From MGNI01 sp964353875 (GTDB taxonomy: Bacteria > Chloroflexota > Anaerolineae > Anaerolineales > E44-bin32), in assembly GCA_964353875.1 (NCBI GenBank), contig CAYGXU010000128.1, forward strand, positions 1-8,392: a stretch of DNA of 8,392 nt. The letters run 5' to 3'. Below the pieces are notes generated by a model that saw only the letters and a list, made by a program, of their open reading frames with translations, did not search any database and had not been told where the DNA came from. Positions 1 through 6,009 of the stretch are shown piece after piece. Both the position numbers and the translations under genes were made by a program. Every line of letters begins with the position of its first letter. The stretch's first letter is position 1.

Positions 1-12
1 ACCTCGTCCTTG

Positions 13-18
13 TATAAT
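13..18 (+). promoter_or_regulatory. Candidate -10 box of the regulator-degV-patatin operon
   Basis: A perfect TATAAT hexamer lies 26 nt ahead of the ATG at 45, which would put transcription start near position 25 and leave a leader of about 20 nt. The matching -35 element would fall before the window, so only half of the promoter can be judged. No other promoter-like sequence is evident between the three downstream + strand genes, so this may serve all of them. Confidence 0.5.
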
Positions 19-44
19 ATTTTCGTTTTATTCGGAATTTGATC

Positions 45-761
45 ATGAAGACCACGAAGCAGTTGACACGCAGACAACAGCAATTCCTACGAACGCTCCT
101 CGAACTCTACCAAGAGCGCGGCGAGCCGATTCACTACACTCAAGTGTCGGAACGTCTCGGGGTCGGGAGTGTTACATCTTATGAAATGCTACGGCTATTG
201 GAGGAACGCGATTTGCTAGAAAGGCAGTTTGGACGACCCGAAGAGGAGCGCGGCCCAGGTCGTTCTTCGGTTTCTTTTCGACCGACCGACCTGGCATTCT
301 CCGCGCTTTCCGATCCGGTCCTTTCCGCCACCATCGCTGATGAGTGGATTCGGGTTAAAAACCAAATCCTGGAGAAACTTCGCAAGGACAAAATCCGAGG
401 ATACGACGCCTACCTCAAAGAACTTCTCAACCGCCTCCCCCGTCAACATTCACCATTGGCCTACGCGGCAGAGATGGTCACAGCTGTCGTCTTAGGCCTA
501 CATTCTTTACGCGAGGTCGCAGAAGCGCGCCACTTGCGTACGCTCCTCAGCAAGATGGGTCTCCCCGGTGAGTTGGGATTGAATGCCATCCCCGGTCTGA
601 GCGTCGGTCTCTCATTGGTTGATCGTTTCAACAAACGAATTGCAAAGGGTTTGCTCAATCAAACTACCCGTTATCAAGCTTTGCTATCCGGACTCGGCGC
701 CGAGAAACGTCGACTGCTGGCCGAATTTACACGCGAGGTCGTCGAAATTGTAGGGGGCTAA
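45..761 (+). CDS. Winged-helix DNA-binding transcriptional regulator, HrcA/LexA-like N-terminal fold
   Basis: This is a predicted cytoplasmic transcription regulator of 238 residues. Residues about 8-80 look like a winged helix: a basic first helix, then a helix-turn-helix around residues 30-60 (PIHYTQVSERLGVGSVTSYE followed by a leucine-rich helix), and a wing-like PGRSSVSFRPT segment. This resembles the N-terminal domains of HrcA and LexA, but the rest does not resemble either: residues 90-238 are mostly helical and I do not recognise a ligand domain. I chose the ATG at 45; a TTG at 39 is in frame but sits closer to the weak GGA at 34-36. The gene ends 42 nt before degV, whose ribosome site lies in that gap, so the two are probably co-transcribed. 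It may control the lipid genes behind it or itself, but the effector is unknown. Confidence 0.75.
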   Translation: MKTTKQLTRRQQQFLRTLLELYQERGEPIHYTQVSERLGVGSVTSYEMLRLLEERDLLERQFGRPEEERGPGRSSVSFRPTDLAFSALSDPVLSATIADEWIRVKNQILEKLRKDKIRGYDAYLKELLNRLPRQHSPLAYAAEMVTAVVLGLHSLREVAEARHLRTLLSKMGLPGELGLNAIPGLSVGLSLVDRFNKRIAKGLLNQTTRYQALLSGLGAEKRRLLAEFTREVVEIVGG

Positions 762-803
762 CCCTTTCAATTTCCTAATCCTATTATATCGGAGGAATAT
801 TGT

Positions 804-1667
804 ATGTCGAAAATCGCCATCATCACCGACAGTTCTGCATTTCTGCCGGACGACCTGGTTCGGCAATTGGGTATCTATGTCATACCACTGACAGTCATTT
901 GGGGAGAGGAGACTTTCCTCGATAATGTTGACATTACTACCACCGAATTCTATCGCCGGTTGCGCGAGCTTCCCATCCATCCTACAACCACCCAACCAAA
1001 TCCAGAGGATTTTCTCGCGTTCTATCAAAAAGCCGCTGTGGGGCATGATGGCATCGTGGCTCCACTGATCTCAGCCGAATTAAGCGGTACCGTCAGCTCC
1101 GCCGTCACCGCTGCTGCGGAATTCAAGACTGTCCCGGTGCGCGTAATAGATACCCGATCGACCTCGATGGGATTGGGCCTTGCTGTGCTGGCAGCTGCGC
1201 GTGCCGCCGCCGCTGGCCAGTCGCTGGACGAAGTCGAGAAAGCTGCCGTTGCCATCTGCACAAAGGTCAAAGTCCTCTTTGTGGTGGACACCCTCGAATA
1301 CCTGCATCGAGGGGGCAGAATCGGCGGGGCAGCCAAGTTTCTCGGCACAGCTTTGGGTCTTAAACCGCTGCTCCATCTCAACGAAGGCCGCGTGGATGCC
1401 CTCGAGCGCATCCGCACCAAGCGCAAGGCCATCGATCGCATGCTCGAGCTGGCGCATGAGTATGCCGCTGGTAAGCCGGTGCGCGCGTCTGTGGTTCACG
1501 CCAATGTCCCTGATGAAGCCGAAGAACTTCGAGGTGTTGTGGAACAGCAATTCAATTGCATCGAACTGCATGTCGCCCAACTGGCCCCTGCCATTGCCAC
1601 ACACGCCGGTCCGGGAACCCTGGGACTGGCAATATGCCCTGAGGATAGGGATGAACTCGTCTTATAA
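804..1667 (+). CDS. DegV family fatty-acid-binding protein (FakB-like)
   Basis: DegV/FakB proteins bind a single long-chain fatty acid in a closed pocket; in Firmicutes they present it to the kinase FakA, which makes acyl phosphate for phospholipid synthesis. This 287-residue protein has the usual family length (about 280). Visible family motifs are TDSSA at 8-12, PTTTQP at 60-65 (the carboxylate-binding T/S-x-Q-P loop), LSGT at 93-96, DTRSTSMG at 116-123, HRGGRIGG at 168-175 and HAGPGTLG at 267-274. The ATG at 804 is preceded by a strong GGAGGA at 791-796. No FakA-like kinase (DAK/Dhak domain) is in the window, so a carrier role is inferred from family. The patatin gene starts 66 nt downstream, which fits a shared role in acyl-chain turnover. 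Assignment to the family is firm; the ligand is not known. Confidence 0.93.
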   Translation: MSKIAIITDSSAFLPDDLVRQLGIYVIPLTVIWGEETFLDNVDITTTEFYRRLRELPIHPTTTQPNPEDFLAFYQKAAVGHDGIVAPLISAELSGTVSSAVTAAAEFKTVPVRVIDTRSTSMGLGLAVLAAARAAAAGQSLDEVEKAAVAICTKVKVLFVVDTLEYLHRGGRIGGAAKFLGTALGLKPLLHLNEGRVDALERIRTKRKAIDRMLELAHEYAAGKPVRASVVHANVPDEAEELRGVVEQQFNCIELHVAQLAPAIATHAGPGTLGLAICPEDRDELVL

Positions 1668-1712
1668 GCAAGGGGGGTTGGCGAAGCGAACTATGCTCAA
1701 CGAAGGAAGGTC

Positions 1713-1730
1713 ATGAGCGAAAGGGTGTAG
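1713..1730 (+). other. Five-codon leader ORF (MSERV) ahead of the patatin gene
   Basis: ATG at 1713 follows an AAGGAAGG ribosome-binding-like stretch at 1703-1710 and reads five codons to TAG at 1728-1730. It is in the same frame as the patatin CDS, whose GTG begins 3 nt after the TAG. It could be a coupling leader peptide, or the original 5' end of the patatin gene cut by a nonsense change or base error. The sequence alone does not decide. Confidence 0.35.
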
Positions 1731-1733
1731 GAC

Positions 1734-2612
1734 GTGCATTCCCCAGGGATGAAACCGCGCCTCGGGCTGGCCCTCAGCGGTGGCGGCGCGCGCGGGCTGG
1801 CCCATATCGGTGTTCTGGGAGTTTTGGAACGCGAGCGGATCAGCATCGATTGCCTGGCTGGAACCAGTATGGGCGGGGTGATCGCAGCAGGTTATGCCTG
1901 CGGTTTATCCTCGGCAGAGTTGCAAAATCGAGCGACCGAATCGAGCCGCCTGCGCCGCTTGCTGCGTCTGGTAGACCCTGCCCTGCCGGATGCTGGCTTG
2001 ATGCGCGGTCAACGTCTGGAGACCTTCTTCAAGGAAATCCTGGGAGATATCACCTTCGCTGATCTCTCCATCCCCCTTGCATTGGTCGCAGTAGATTTAA
2101 ACAGCAGTCAGGAGGTCATCCTGCGTGATGGCCCCCTCGCTCTGGCGTTGCGCGCGACCACCGCCGTTCCCGGCTTTTTCTGCCCCGTACAGATAGAGGG
2201 AAAGCGCCTGGTTGACGGCGGCCTGCTCAATAACCTCCCCGTTGATGCAGTCAAAAACCTGGGGGCGGATATCATTATCGCAGTCGACGTTGATCGCGAT
2301 TCCCAGCAAAACACGGGGCAACCAGCGATTGAGTACCGCTGGGTGCCGGATGGGCTGGCGCGCACTTTTGTCGTGCTTGATGAGGCTTCCCGACTCATGA
2401 TGAGGGCGATCAAAGAGGTCAAATTGCAGCAATGCCCACCACAAGTACTCATCCACCCATGTCTGCCTGCCGGCATCAACCTGATCTTAGGCTACGGAAG
2501 AGTCGGCGAACTTGTGGAGGCTGGAGTGCGCGCCGCGGAGGAAGCTTTACCACAAATCCGACAATGGATCACGGAGTATGATAGAACGAAAATAGTCGCG
2601 GTTAGCCGGTAA
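1734..2612 (+). CDS. Patatin-like phospholipase, RssA/YlbK type
   Basis: This is a predicted serine acyl hydrolase acting on membrane phospholipids or other acyl esters through a Ser-Asp dyad. The 292-residue protein shows the oxyanion-hole loop GGGARG at 16-21, the nucleophile elbow GTSMG at 43-47 with Ser45, and the DGG motif at 161-163 with catalytic Asp161. It lacks a signal peptide, so it is cytoplasmic or peripheral. The size matches the short bacterial RssA/YlbK/YchK group, with no added cyclic-nucleotide or outer-membrane domain. The start is uncertain: GTG 1734 follows AAGGG at 1721-1725, while ATG 1749 gives MKPRLGLALSGGG, a typical family N-terminus (287 residues). The gene lies 66 nt after degV on the same strand, so it may supply the fatty acids that DegV binds. 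I saw no hairpin terminator after the stop. Confidence 0.92.
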   Translation: MHSPGMKPRLGLALSGGGARGLAHIGVLGVLERERISIDCLAGTSMGGVIAAGYACGLSSAELQNRATESSRLRRLLRLVDPALPDAGLMRGQRLETFFKEILGDITFADLSIPLALVAVDLNSSQEVILRDGPLALALRATTAVPGFFCPVQIEGKRLVDGGLLNNLPVDAVKNLGADIIIAVDVDRDSQQNTGQPAIEYRWVPDGLARTFVVLDEASRLMMRAIKEVKLQQCPPQVLIHPCLPAGINLILGYGRVGELVEAGVRAAEEALPQIRQWITEYDRTKIVAVSR

Positions 2613-2695
2613 CATTTCCCTCGAGGATTCGACAATAACCATAGATAAAACGCATCCTTGGTAATTGAAGGTTGGGTTGGGCAAACTTAGCGCTA

Positions 2696-2908
2696 TCAAA
2701 TAGCCACTGCTTCAAAAGAGACACGCATTGGTTGAGGTGGCACAACCGAGAAATTCAACTTCTCAAAACCAATGACGTGTCCTGATTTGTCTTTCATTAA
2801 TACCACTTTGTCGCCGGTTTCTTCACAGATATATTCGTCCTGTGGGTTGCCAAACCAGACAGTAAGGGTATTGCCTTCTTGGTCGTAATAGATCTTCACC
2901 TCGGCCAT
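2696..2908 (-). CDS. DUF2283 family small protein
   Basis: This 70-residue protein begins MAEVKIYYDQEGNTLTVWFG and continues with a KVVLMKDKSGHVIGFEKLNF core. This is the DUF2283 pattern: a small alternating beta fold in which an acidic D-x-E-x-x-x-L segment is followed by a G-x-V-x-G-F/I-E strand. The ATG at 2908 is preceded on the minus strand by AGAAGGA about 8 nt away, which favours it over the upstream in-frame start near 2998. It overlaps the end of the DUF4258-like gene by 13 nt, so translation is probably coupled. DUF2283 genes often sit beside DUF4258-like genes and are suspected antitoxins or partner proteins, but no biochemical role is established as far as I know. The family call is fairly firm and the antitoxin role is inference. 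Confidence 0.82.
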   Translation of the reverse strand: MAEVKIYYDQEGNTLTVWFGNPQDEYICEETGDKVVLMKDKSGHVIGFEKLNFSVVPPQPMRVSFEAVAI

Positions 2909-3228
2909 GCTCGTATTCCTTCTTTTATCGCGTCGGTCGGATAAGTCGTAATCAAGTAGCCATCCCCATTCAATCTCTTTACCACAACACAAACCCACCG
3001 CAGCTTGCGTTCCAACGAGTAGAATAGGTTAACTGTCGGATCACTACGACACCGTCGAATTTCGCTGGGATACCCCAATGTTTCTCTGACATCGATTTCT
3101 CGGCCTGCCATCACAGGATGCTTAGCAGGGATGATTAATTCCCAGTGAGAACGGCTCACCCGGACTCGAAAGTCAAGTGGTGTTGAAGCTTCAAAAAGCA
3201 AATCGTCTATGGGAGGATCGCCGCTCAT
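2896..3228 (-). CDS. DUF4258-like small protein, possible toxin-like partner of DUF2283
   Basis: This is a basic, compact protein of up to 110 residues. The region from about residue 20 (DFRVRVSRSHWELII) onward reads as alternating strands and helices, with an AKHPVM segment, a V-x-x-TLGYPSEIRRCRSDP stretch, an LRWVCVVVKRLNG strand pair and a final YLITTYPTDAIKEG motif. That order (residue W/H, 'HP', 'TL..P..I', a VVVK strand, 'ITTYPTD..K.G') is what I know from DUF4258-like proteins, thought to share an RNase-like fold with RelE/BrnT or barnase-like toxins. The start is unsure: ATG 3228 lacks a clear ribosome site, and a TTG start a few codons inside is possible. The stop lies inside the first codons of the DUF2283 gene, so the two form a coupled pair. 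Toxin activity is not shown. Confidence 0.72.
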   Translation of the reverse strand: MSGDPPIDDLLFEASTPLDFRVRVSRSHWELIIPAKHPVMAGREIDVRETLGYPSEIRRCRSDPTVNLFYSLERKLRWVCVVVKRLNGDGYLITTYPTDAIKEGIRAWPR

Positions 3229-3322
3229 CGCAAATATCGATCTTTTGCTCTGAAGGCTCTTCTACTGACCGCCTACTGATATAACGCAGGCTGATACCTG
3301 TTAGGGGGAAATATGTCCCGCT

Positions 3323-3352
3323 GGGCAGGTCCAGCCAGGGCTGGGGTTGCCC
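3323..3352. other. Imperfect inverted repeat between the SDR gene and the small gene pair
   Basis: GGGCA (3323-3327) pairs with TGCCC (3348-3352), and CCAGCC (3331-3336) pairs with GGCTGG (3339-3344), separated by three-base arms that form two G-U pairs and one mismatch. Read on the minus strand it lies about 40 nt after the SDR stop. It might attenuate or end the TetR-epimerase-SDR transcript, but no clean U-tract follows, so the role is uncertain. Nothing else was recognised in the 162-nt spacer apart from the short repeat at its SDR end. Confidence 0.35.
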
Positions 3353-3383
3353 CGCCACCAGCATCGTTGATTTCACATTCCCT

Positions 3384-3407
3384 TTACGTTTTACGCATTA
3401 CGTTTTA
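3384..3407. repeat. Two copies of TTACGTTTTA at the 3' end of the SDR gene
   Basis: TTACGTTTTA occurs at 3384-3393 and again at 3398-3407, with a 14-nt period and ACGC/ATTACG-like text between. The second copy codes the last SDR residues (QLKRNA) and the first contains the stop codon complement. It has the look of a small tandem repeat that has grown into a gene end. Two copies only, so chance is possible. Confidence 0.4.
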
Positions 3408-4194
3408 GCTGGTACTTCAGCAACATCGGTCCGATGCGGTCCATCAGCCAGCCGAAGCTCAGTTCGATCCAGGGTACGACCCTCAAGATGCGGGGGACAT
3501 AGGCGATGCGCGTCGGTCTTTTGATTAACTGCCATACACGGTGGGCGACCTTCTCCGGCGTGATCGCCATTCGATCGACCGGGATTCGCAATCCCTGCGG
3601 CCCTTTTGCCGCATGATCGAAGAAGGCCGTCGCCGTCGCACCGGCGCGGACGACGGAGATCTTCACATTCGTCCCGATTAGCTCTCGGTAGAGCGACGTG
3701 GTCAGGGCGTCGATAAAGGCCTTGGTGGCGCTGTATAAGGCCACACCCTGGCTGGGGATGCTGCCCGCAATCGATCCAATGTTGATGATATGCCCCTGGC
3801 CGCGTTCCTTCATATCCGAGAGAAAGAGCAATGTCAGGTGTGTGAGAGCCGCCATATTAACCTCGATCATCTGTCGGGCGGTCTCCCAGGGCATGCTCTC
3901 GCCAAATCCATACCAGCCGAAGCCGGCATTGTTAACCAGCACATCGGTCGGGCCGATCTCTTCCTGGACCCTGGCAAAAATCCGGCTGCATTCGTCTTCA
4001 TCGGATAAATCCGTAGGGAGGACCCAAGCCTTCACGCCGGCCATGCGAATACGATCCGCCAGCGCCTCCAGGCGTTCTTTTCGTCTCGCCACCAGGGCAA
4101 CTTGAAACCCTTTCCGAGCCAATTTTTCCGCTGTCGCTTCGCCAATCCCGCTCGAGGCTCCCGTAACAACCGCCACTTTTCTCGTTTCGTTCAT
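3391..4194 (-). CDS. Classical short-chain dehydrogenase/reductase (SDR family oxidoreductase)
   Basis: This is a cytosolic NAD(P)H-dependent oxidoreductase of 267 residues, likely acting on a carbonyl/alcohol substrate. The Rossmann cofactor loop TGASSGIG is at 11-18, and the ARR at 36-38 after the second strand suggests a preference for NADP(H). NNAG lies at 88-91, and the catalytic set is Asn113, Ser141 (NIGS), Tyr154 and Lys158 (YSATK). After the catalytic site the usual PG motif is replaced by RAGATATAFF. A basic, hydrophobic C-terminal tail follows (FGWLMDRIGPMLLKYQLKRNA), which might associate with membrane. The ATG at 4194 overlaps the epimerase stop by 4 nt (ATGA) and has AGGGAG nearby, so it is translated as part of the TetR operon. 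The substrate cannot be told from sequence; lipid or hydrophobic ketone substrates are only a guess. Confidence 0.94.
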   Translation of the reverse strand: MNETRKVAVVTGASSGIGEATAEKLARKGFQVALVARRKERLEALADRIRMAGVKAWVLPTDLSDEDECSRIFARVQEEIGPTDVLVNNAGFGWYGFGESMPWETARQMIEVNMAALTHLTLLFLSDMKERGQGHIINIGSIAGSIPSQGVALYSATKAFIDALTTSLYRELIGTNVKISVVRAGATATAFFDHAAKGPQGLRIPVDRMAITPEKVAHRVWQLIKRPTRIAYVPRILRVVPWIELSFGWLMDRIGPMLLKYQLKRNA

Positions 4195-5168
4195 GCCGCT
4201 CCCTGTCTCCTAGCGACCATCAACGGCGATTTACTTAAGATCCAGGCACGAATGATGGGACGGAAAAGTCTAACAAAGAACCTTCTAGAGCCAAGCTTGG
4301 CTTTGACACCCTCGATGTAGTCCTTAAGGGTATAGCGCTGGAACTTCAGCACGCGCTGGCTCTCGGTGGTGTCGAGCCAATCGGTGGGAAAGGGCACGGA
4401 AGTAAAGGCTTCTTCCGGAAGCATGCCCACCCCGACCGCATCCAAGATACCTTCAACCAACTCCCGCTGGTAAAGTTGGCACTGCGCACCTCCGCCTATG
4501 TGCCAGGTTCGGCTCCAGGCCTCATCGATTTCGAGAGCATTGGCAATGGCCAGACCCACATCCTTGGAGTGGACGAATTCGATCCGATTCTCGAGGGGCA
4601 CCTCGAACATGCCCGCATCCAATATGAGCCGCATGGGAAGCGCCGCCGCCAAGCGAAAAATGGTCCAATCCAAACCTGATTCCCTGACCAATTGCTCACA
4701 TTCCACTTTATGATGGGCGTAATGTTCGATCGGCTGGGGCAGGTCCGTGATCAATCTTGGTGGGGGCTGGTCATGTGTGCGACCGTAGATATGCAGGGAG
4801 GAAGCGAAAAGTAACTTGGCGGGGCGCGGCTGAGCCTGGATCGCCTCAATCAGGTTGCACGTACCTCCCACATTGATCTCTCTCGCCCATTCAGGATCCT
4901 CCTCGCTGCCCACACCGGTGGCAGATAACGTTGGGATGACAAATGCCAAATGCACCACGGCATCCTGGCCCTCGACAGCCAGGGCGACATCTTCTTTGTT
5001 ACGCAAGTCTCCCAGAACGGTCTCCGCTTCGAGTCGAATGCTGCGCGCTCTGCGCATGTTCGCCTTGGTATTCAAGTCGAAGCAACGTACTTGATGCCCA
5101 CATTTGATTAACTCCTCCAATGTGGAAGTTCCGATGTTTCCAAAAGCTCCTGTTAACAATACTTTCAT
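4191..5168 (-). CDS. NAD-dependent epimerase/dehydratase family protein (extended SDR)
   Basis: This 325-residue protein belongs to the extended SDR superfamily, whose members act on nucleotide sugars, flavonol-like ketones or sterol-type substrates with bound NAD(P). Residues 1-12 (MKVLLTGAFGNIG) form the TGxxGxxG cofactor loop. Asp31 ends the second strand and suggests NAD preference, GDL is at 53-55, SS at 123-124 stands at the catalytic serine position, and Tyr150/Lys154 (YAHHK) make the YxxxK motif. The C-terminal half (about 180-325) is the variable substrate domain. I chose ATG 5168, because the cofactor strand begins there and an AGGTGA site overlaps the tetR stop; an upstream start at 5195 would overlap tetR by 23 nt. 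It sits 4 nt after tetR and overlaps the next SDR gene, so the two enzymes are likely expressed together. Confidence 0.93.
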   Translation of the reverse strand: MKVLLTGAFGNIGTSTLEELIKCGHQVRCFDLNTKANMRRARSIRLEAETVLGDLRNKEDVALAVEGQDAVVHLAFVIPTLSATGVGSEEDPEWAREINVGGTCNLIEAIQAQPRPAKLLFASSLHIYGRTHDQPPPRLITDLPQPIEHYAHHKVECEQLVRESGLDWTIFRLAAALPMRLILDAGMFEVPLENRIEFVHSKDVGLAIANALEIDEAWSRTWHIGGGAQCQLYQRELVEGILDAVGVGMLPEEAFTSVPFPTDWLDTTESQRVLKFQRYTLKDYIEGVKAKLGSRRFFVRLFRPIIRAWILSKSPLMVARRQGAA

Positions 5169-5172
5169 TCCT

Positions 5173-5772
5173 TCACCTCTTGGATAAACCCTCAAATAGA
5201 ATACCTACCCCTTCCCCCGCAATCCGGTCCCAGTCGGCTCCCTCAGGATCAACCACGCCTTGGATCAGCAACCCCAACGCCAGGGCAATGATCATCCTGG
5301 CGGCGGCCTGTGAATCCATCTGGCGGACGGTGCCCTCGGTCATCCCTTCCTCAAACATGGCCGAGAAAAAATCTTGGTAACGTTGAAAGGGGCGGGACAT
5401 GCTTTGCATCACTACTGGATCCCGCAGGCCCCTGGTTAAAAATTCGAGATAGATGGGCAATCCCCTCTCGGCCGCTTGAAGCACCACCCGCACGACACGT
5501 GTCATTGAGAATAGCCGTTCCTGGAGATCCCCCCTGGCCTTGCTGAGCACGGACAATTGCCTGTCCATATCCTCCAGCCATCCATTGAGCAATTCCAGGA
5601 AGACCTCCTGTTTGCTGTCGAAATGATGGTAGAAGGCGCCCTTGCTCACCCCAGCTCCCTGGCAGATCTCTGCCACGCCGGTGGTGTCATACCCTTCCAG
5701 CGCGAAGCGTTCCTCCGCTGCCTTGAGGATACGCGCACGGGTTTCGATAGATCGCTGTTGTTGTGATTTCAT
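5173..5772 (-). CDS. TetR/AcrR family transcriptional repressor
   Basis: This is a 199-residue homodimeric DNA-binding repressor with ligand-controlled release. The N-terminal domain (about residues 8-55) starts with ETRARILKAAEERFALEGYD, carries the helix-turn-helix at about 31-50 (TTGVAEICQGAGVSKGAFYH) and ends in the family-typical YHHFDSKQEVF. The C-terminal ligand domain (60-199) is helical and resembles no specific subgroup I can name. ATG 5772 has AGGG about 8 nt upstream. The gene is the first of a three-gene minus-strand operon with the two reductase genes, and a perfect palindrome lies 19 nt before its start. It therefore probably represses its own operon until a small molecule, perhaps a substrate of the downstream enzymes, binds. 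Confidence 0.95.
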   Translation of the reverse strand: MKSQQQRSIETRARILKAAEERFALEGYDTTGVAEICQGAGVSKGAFYHHFDSKQEVFLELLNGWLEDMDRQLSVLSKARGDLQERLFSMTRVVRVVLQAAERGLPIYLEFLTRGLRDPVVMQSMSRPFQRYQDFFSAMFEEGMTEGTVRQMDSQAAARMIIALALGLLIQGVVDPEGADWDRIAGEGVGILFEGLSKR

Positions 5773-5790
5773 CTCATGCCCTAAAACAAA

Positions 5791-5802
5791 CCGACCGGTC
5801 GG
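5791..5802. promoter_or_regulatory. Probable TetR operator palindrome
   Basis: CCGACCGGTCGG is a perfect 12-bp inverted repeat centred 24-25 nt upstream of the tetR start codon. A repressor dimer bound here would cover the expected transcription start set by the -10-like TATGAT just upstream, which fits direct autorepression. The symmetry does not extend into the flanks (AAA on one side, AAT on the other). TetR operators of this size and shape are common; binding itself is inferred. Confidence 0.72.
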
Positions 5803-5807
5803 AATGA

Positions 5808-5813
5808 ATCATA
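5808..5813 (-). promoter_or_regulatory. Candidate -10 box of the tetR operon
   Basis: Read on the minus strand the bases are TATGAT, one mismatch from TATAAT, directly beside the N run. Transcription would begin near 5800-5801, inside the palindromic operator, giving a leader of about 28 nt. The -35 element is hidden in the assembly gap, so this is only half a promoter. Confidence 0.4.
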
Positions 5814-5913
5814 NNNNNNNNNNNNNNNNNNNNNNNNNNNNNNNNNNNNNNNNNNNNNNNNNNNNNNNNNNNNNNNNNNNNNNNNNNNNNNNNNNNNNNN
5901 NNNNNNNNNNNNN
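5814..5913. other. Assembly gap of exactly 100 N
   Basis: One hundred consecutive N separate the tetR promoter from the lipoprotein gene. A round 100 is the usual placeholder for a scaffold gap of unknown length, so the true distance, and even the adjacency of the two sides, is not proven by this sequence. Confidence 0.97.
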
Positions 5914-6009
5914 CCGGCCTGGGCTGTCCTGGTTGTGTTCATTCTTGCTCCGAGTTGGTCGCGCAGGCCTCTCGCATGCTGATTGAACTCCTCCAAGGAG
6001 AAGAATGAA

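Noticed and set aside
684..1604. Long minus-strand open frames opposite the degV gene (684-1046, 1025-1441, 1080-1604)
   Set aside because: They lie antisense to a well-matched DegV protein, lack ribosome sites and show no protein-family pattern, so they are mirror frames of GC-rich coding DNA.
3191..3376. 61-residue minus-strand frame between the SDR and DUF4258-like genes
   Set aside because: It overlaps the DUF4258-like start in another frame, contains the hairpin region, and has no recognisable pattern.
5169..5195. Upstream start of the epimerase at 5195 (MRVYPRGEG extension)
   Set aside because: It would overlap the tetR end and add a charged stretch before the cofactor strand, while ATG 5168 has an AGGTGA site and the standard N-terminus.
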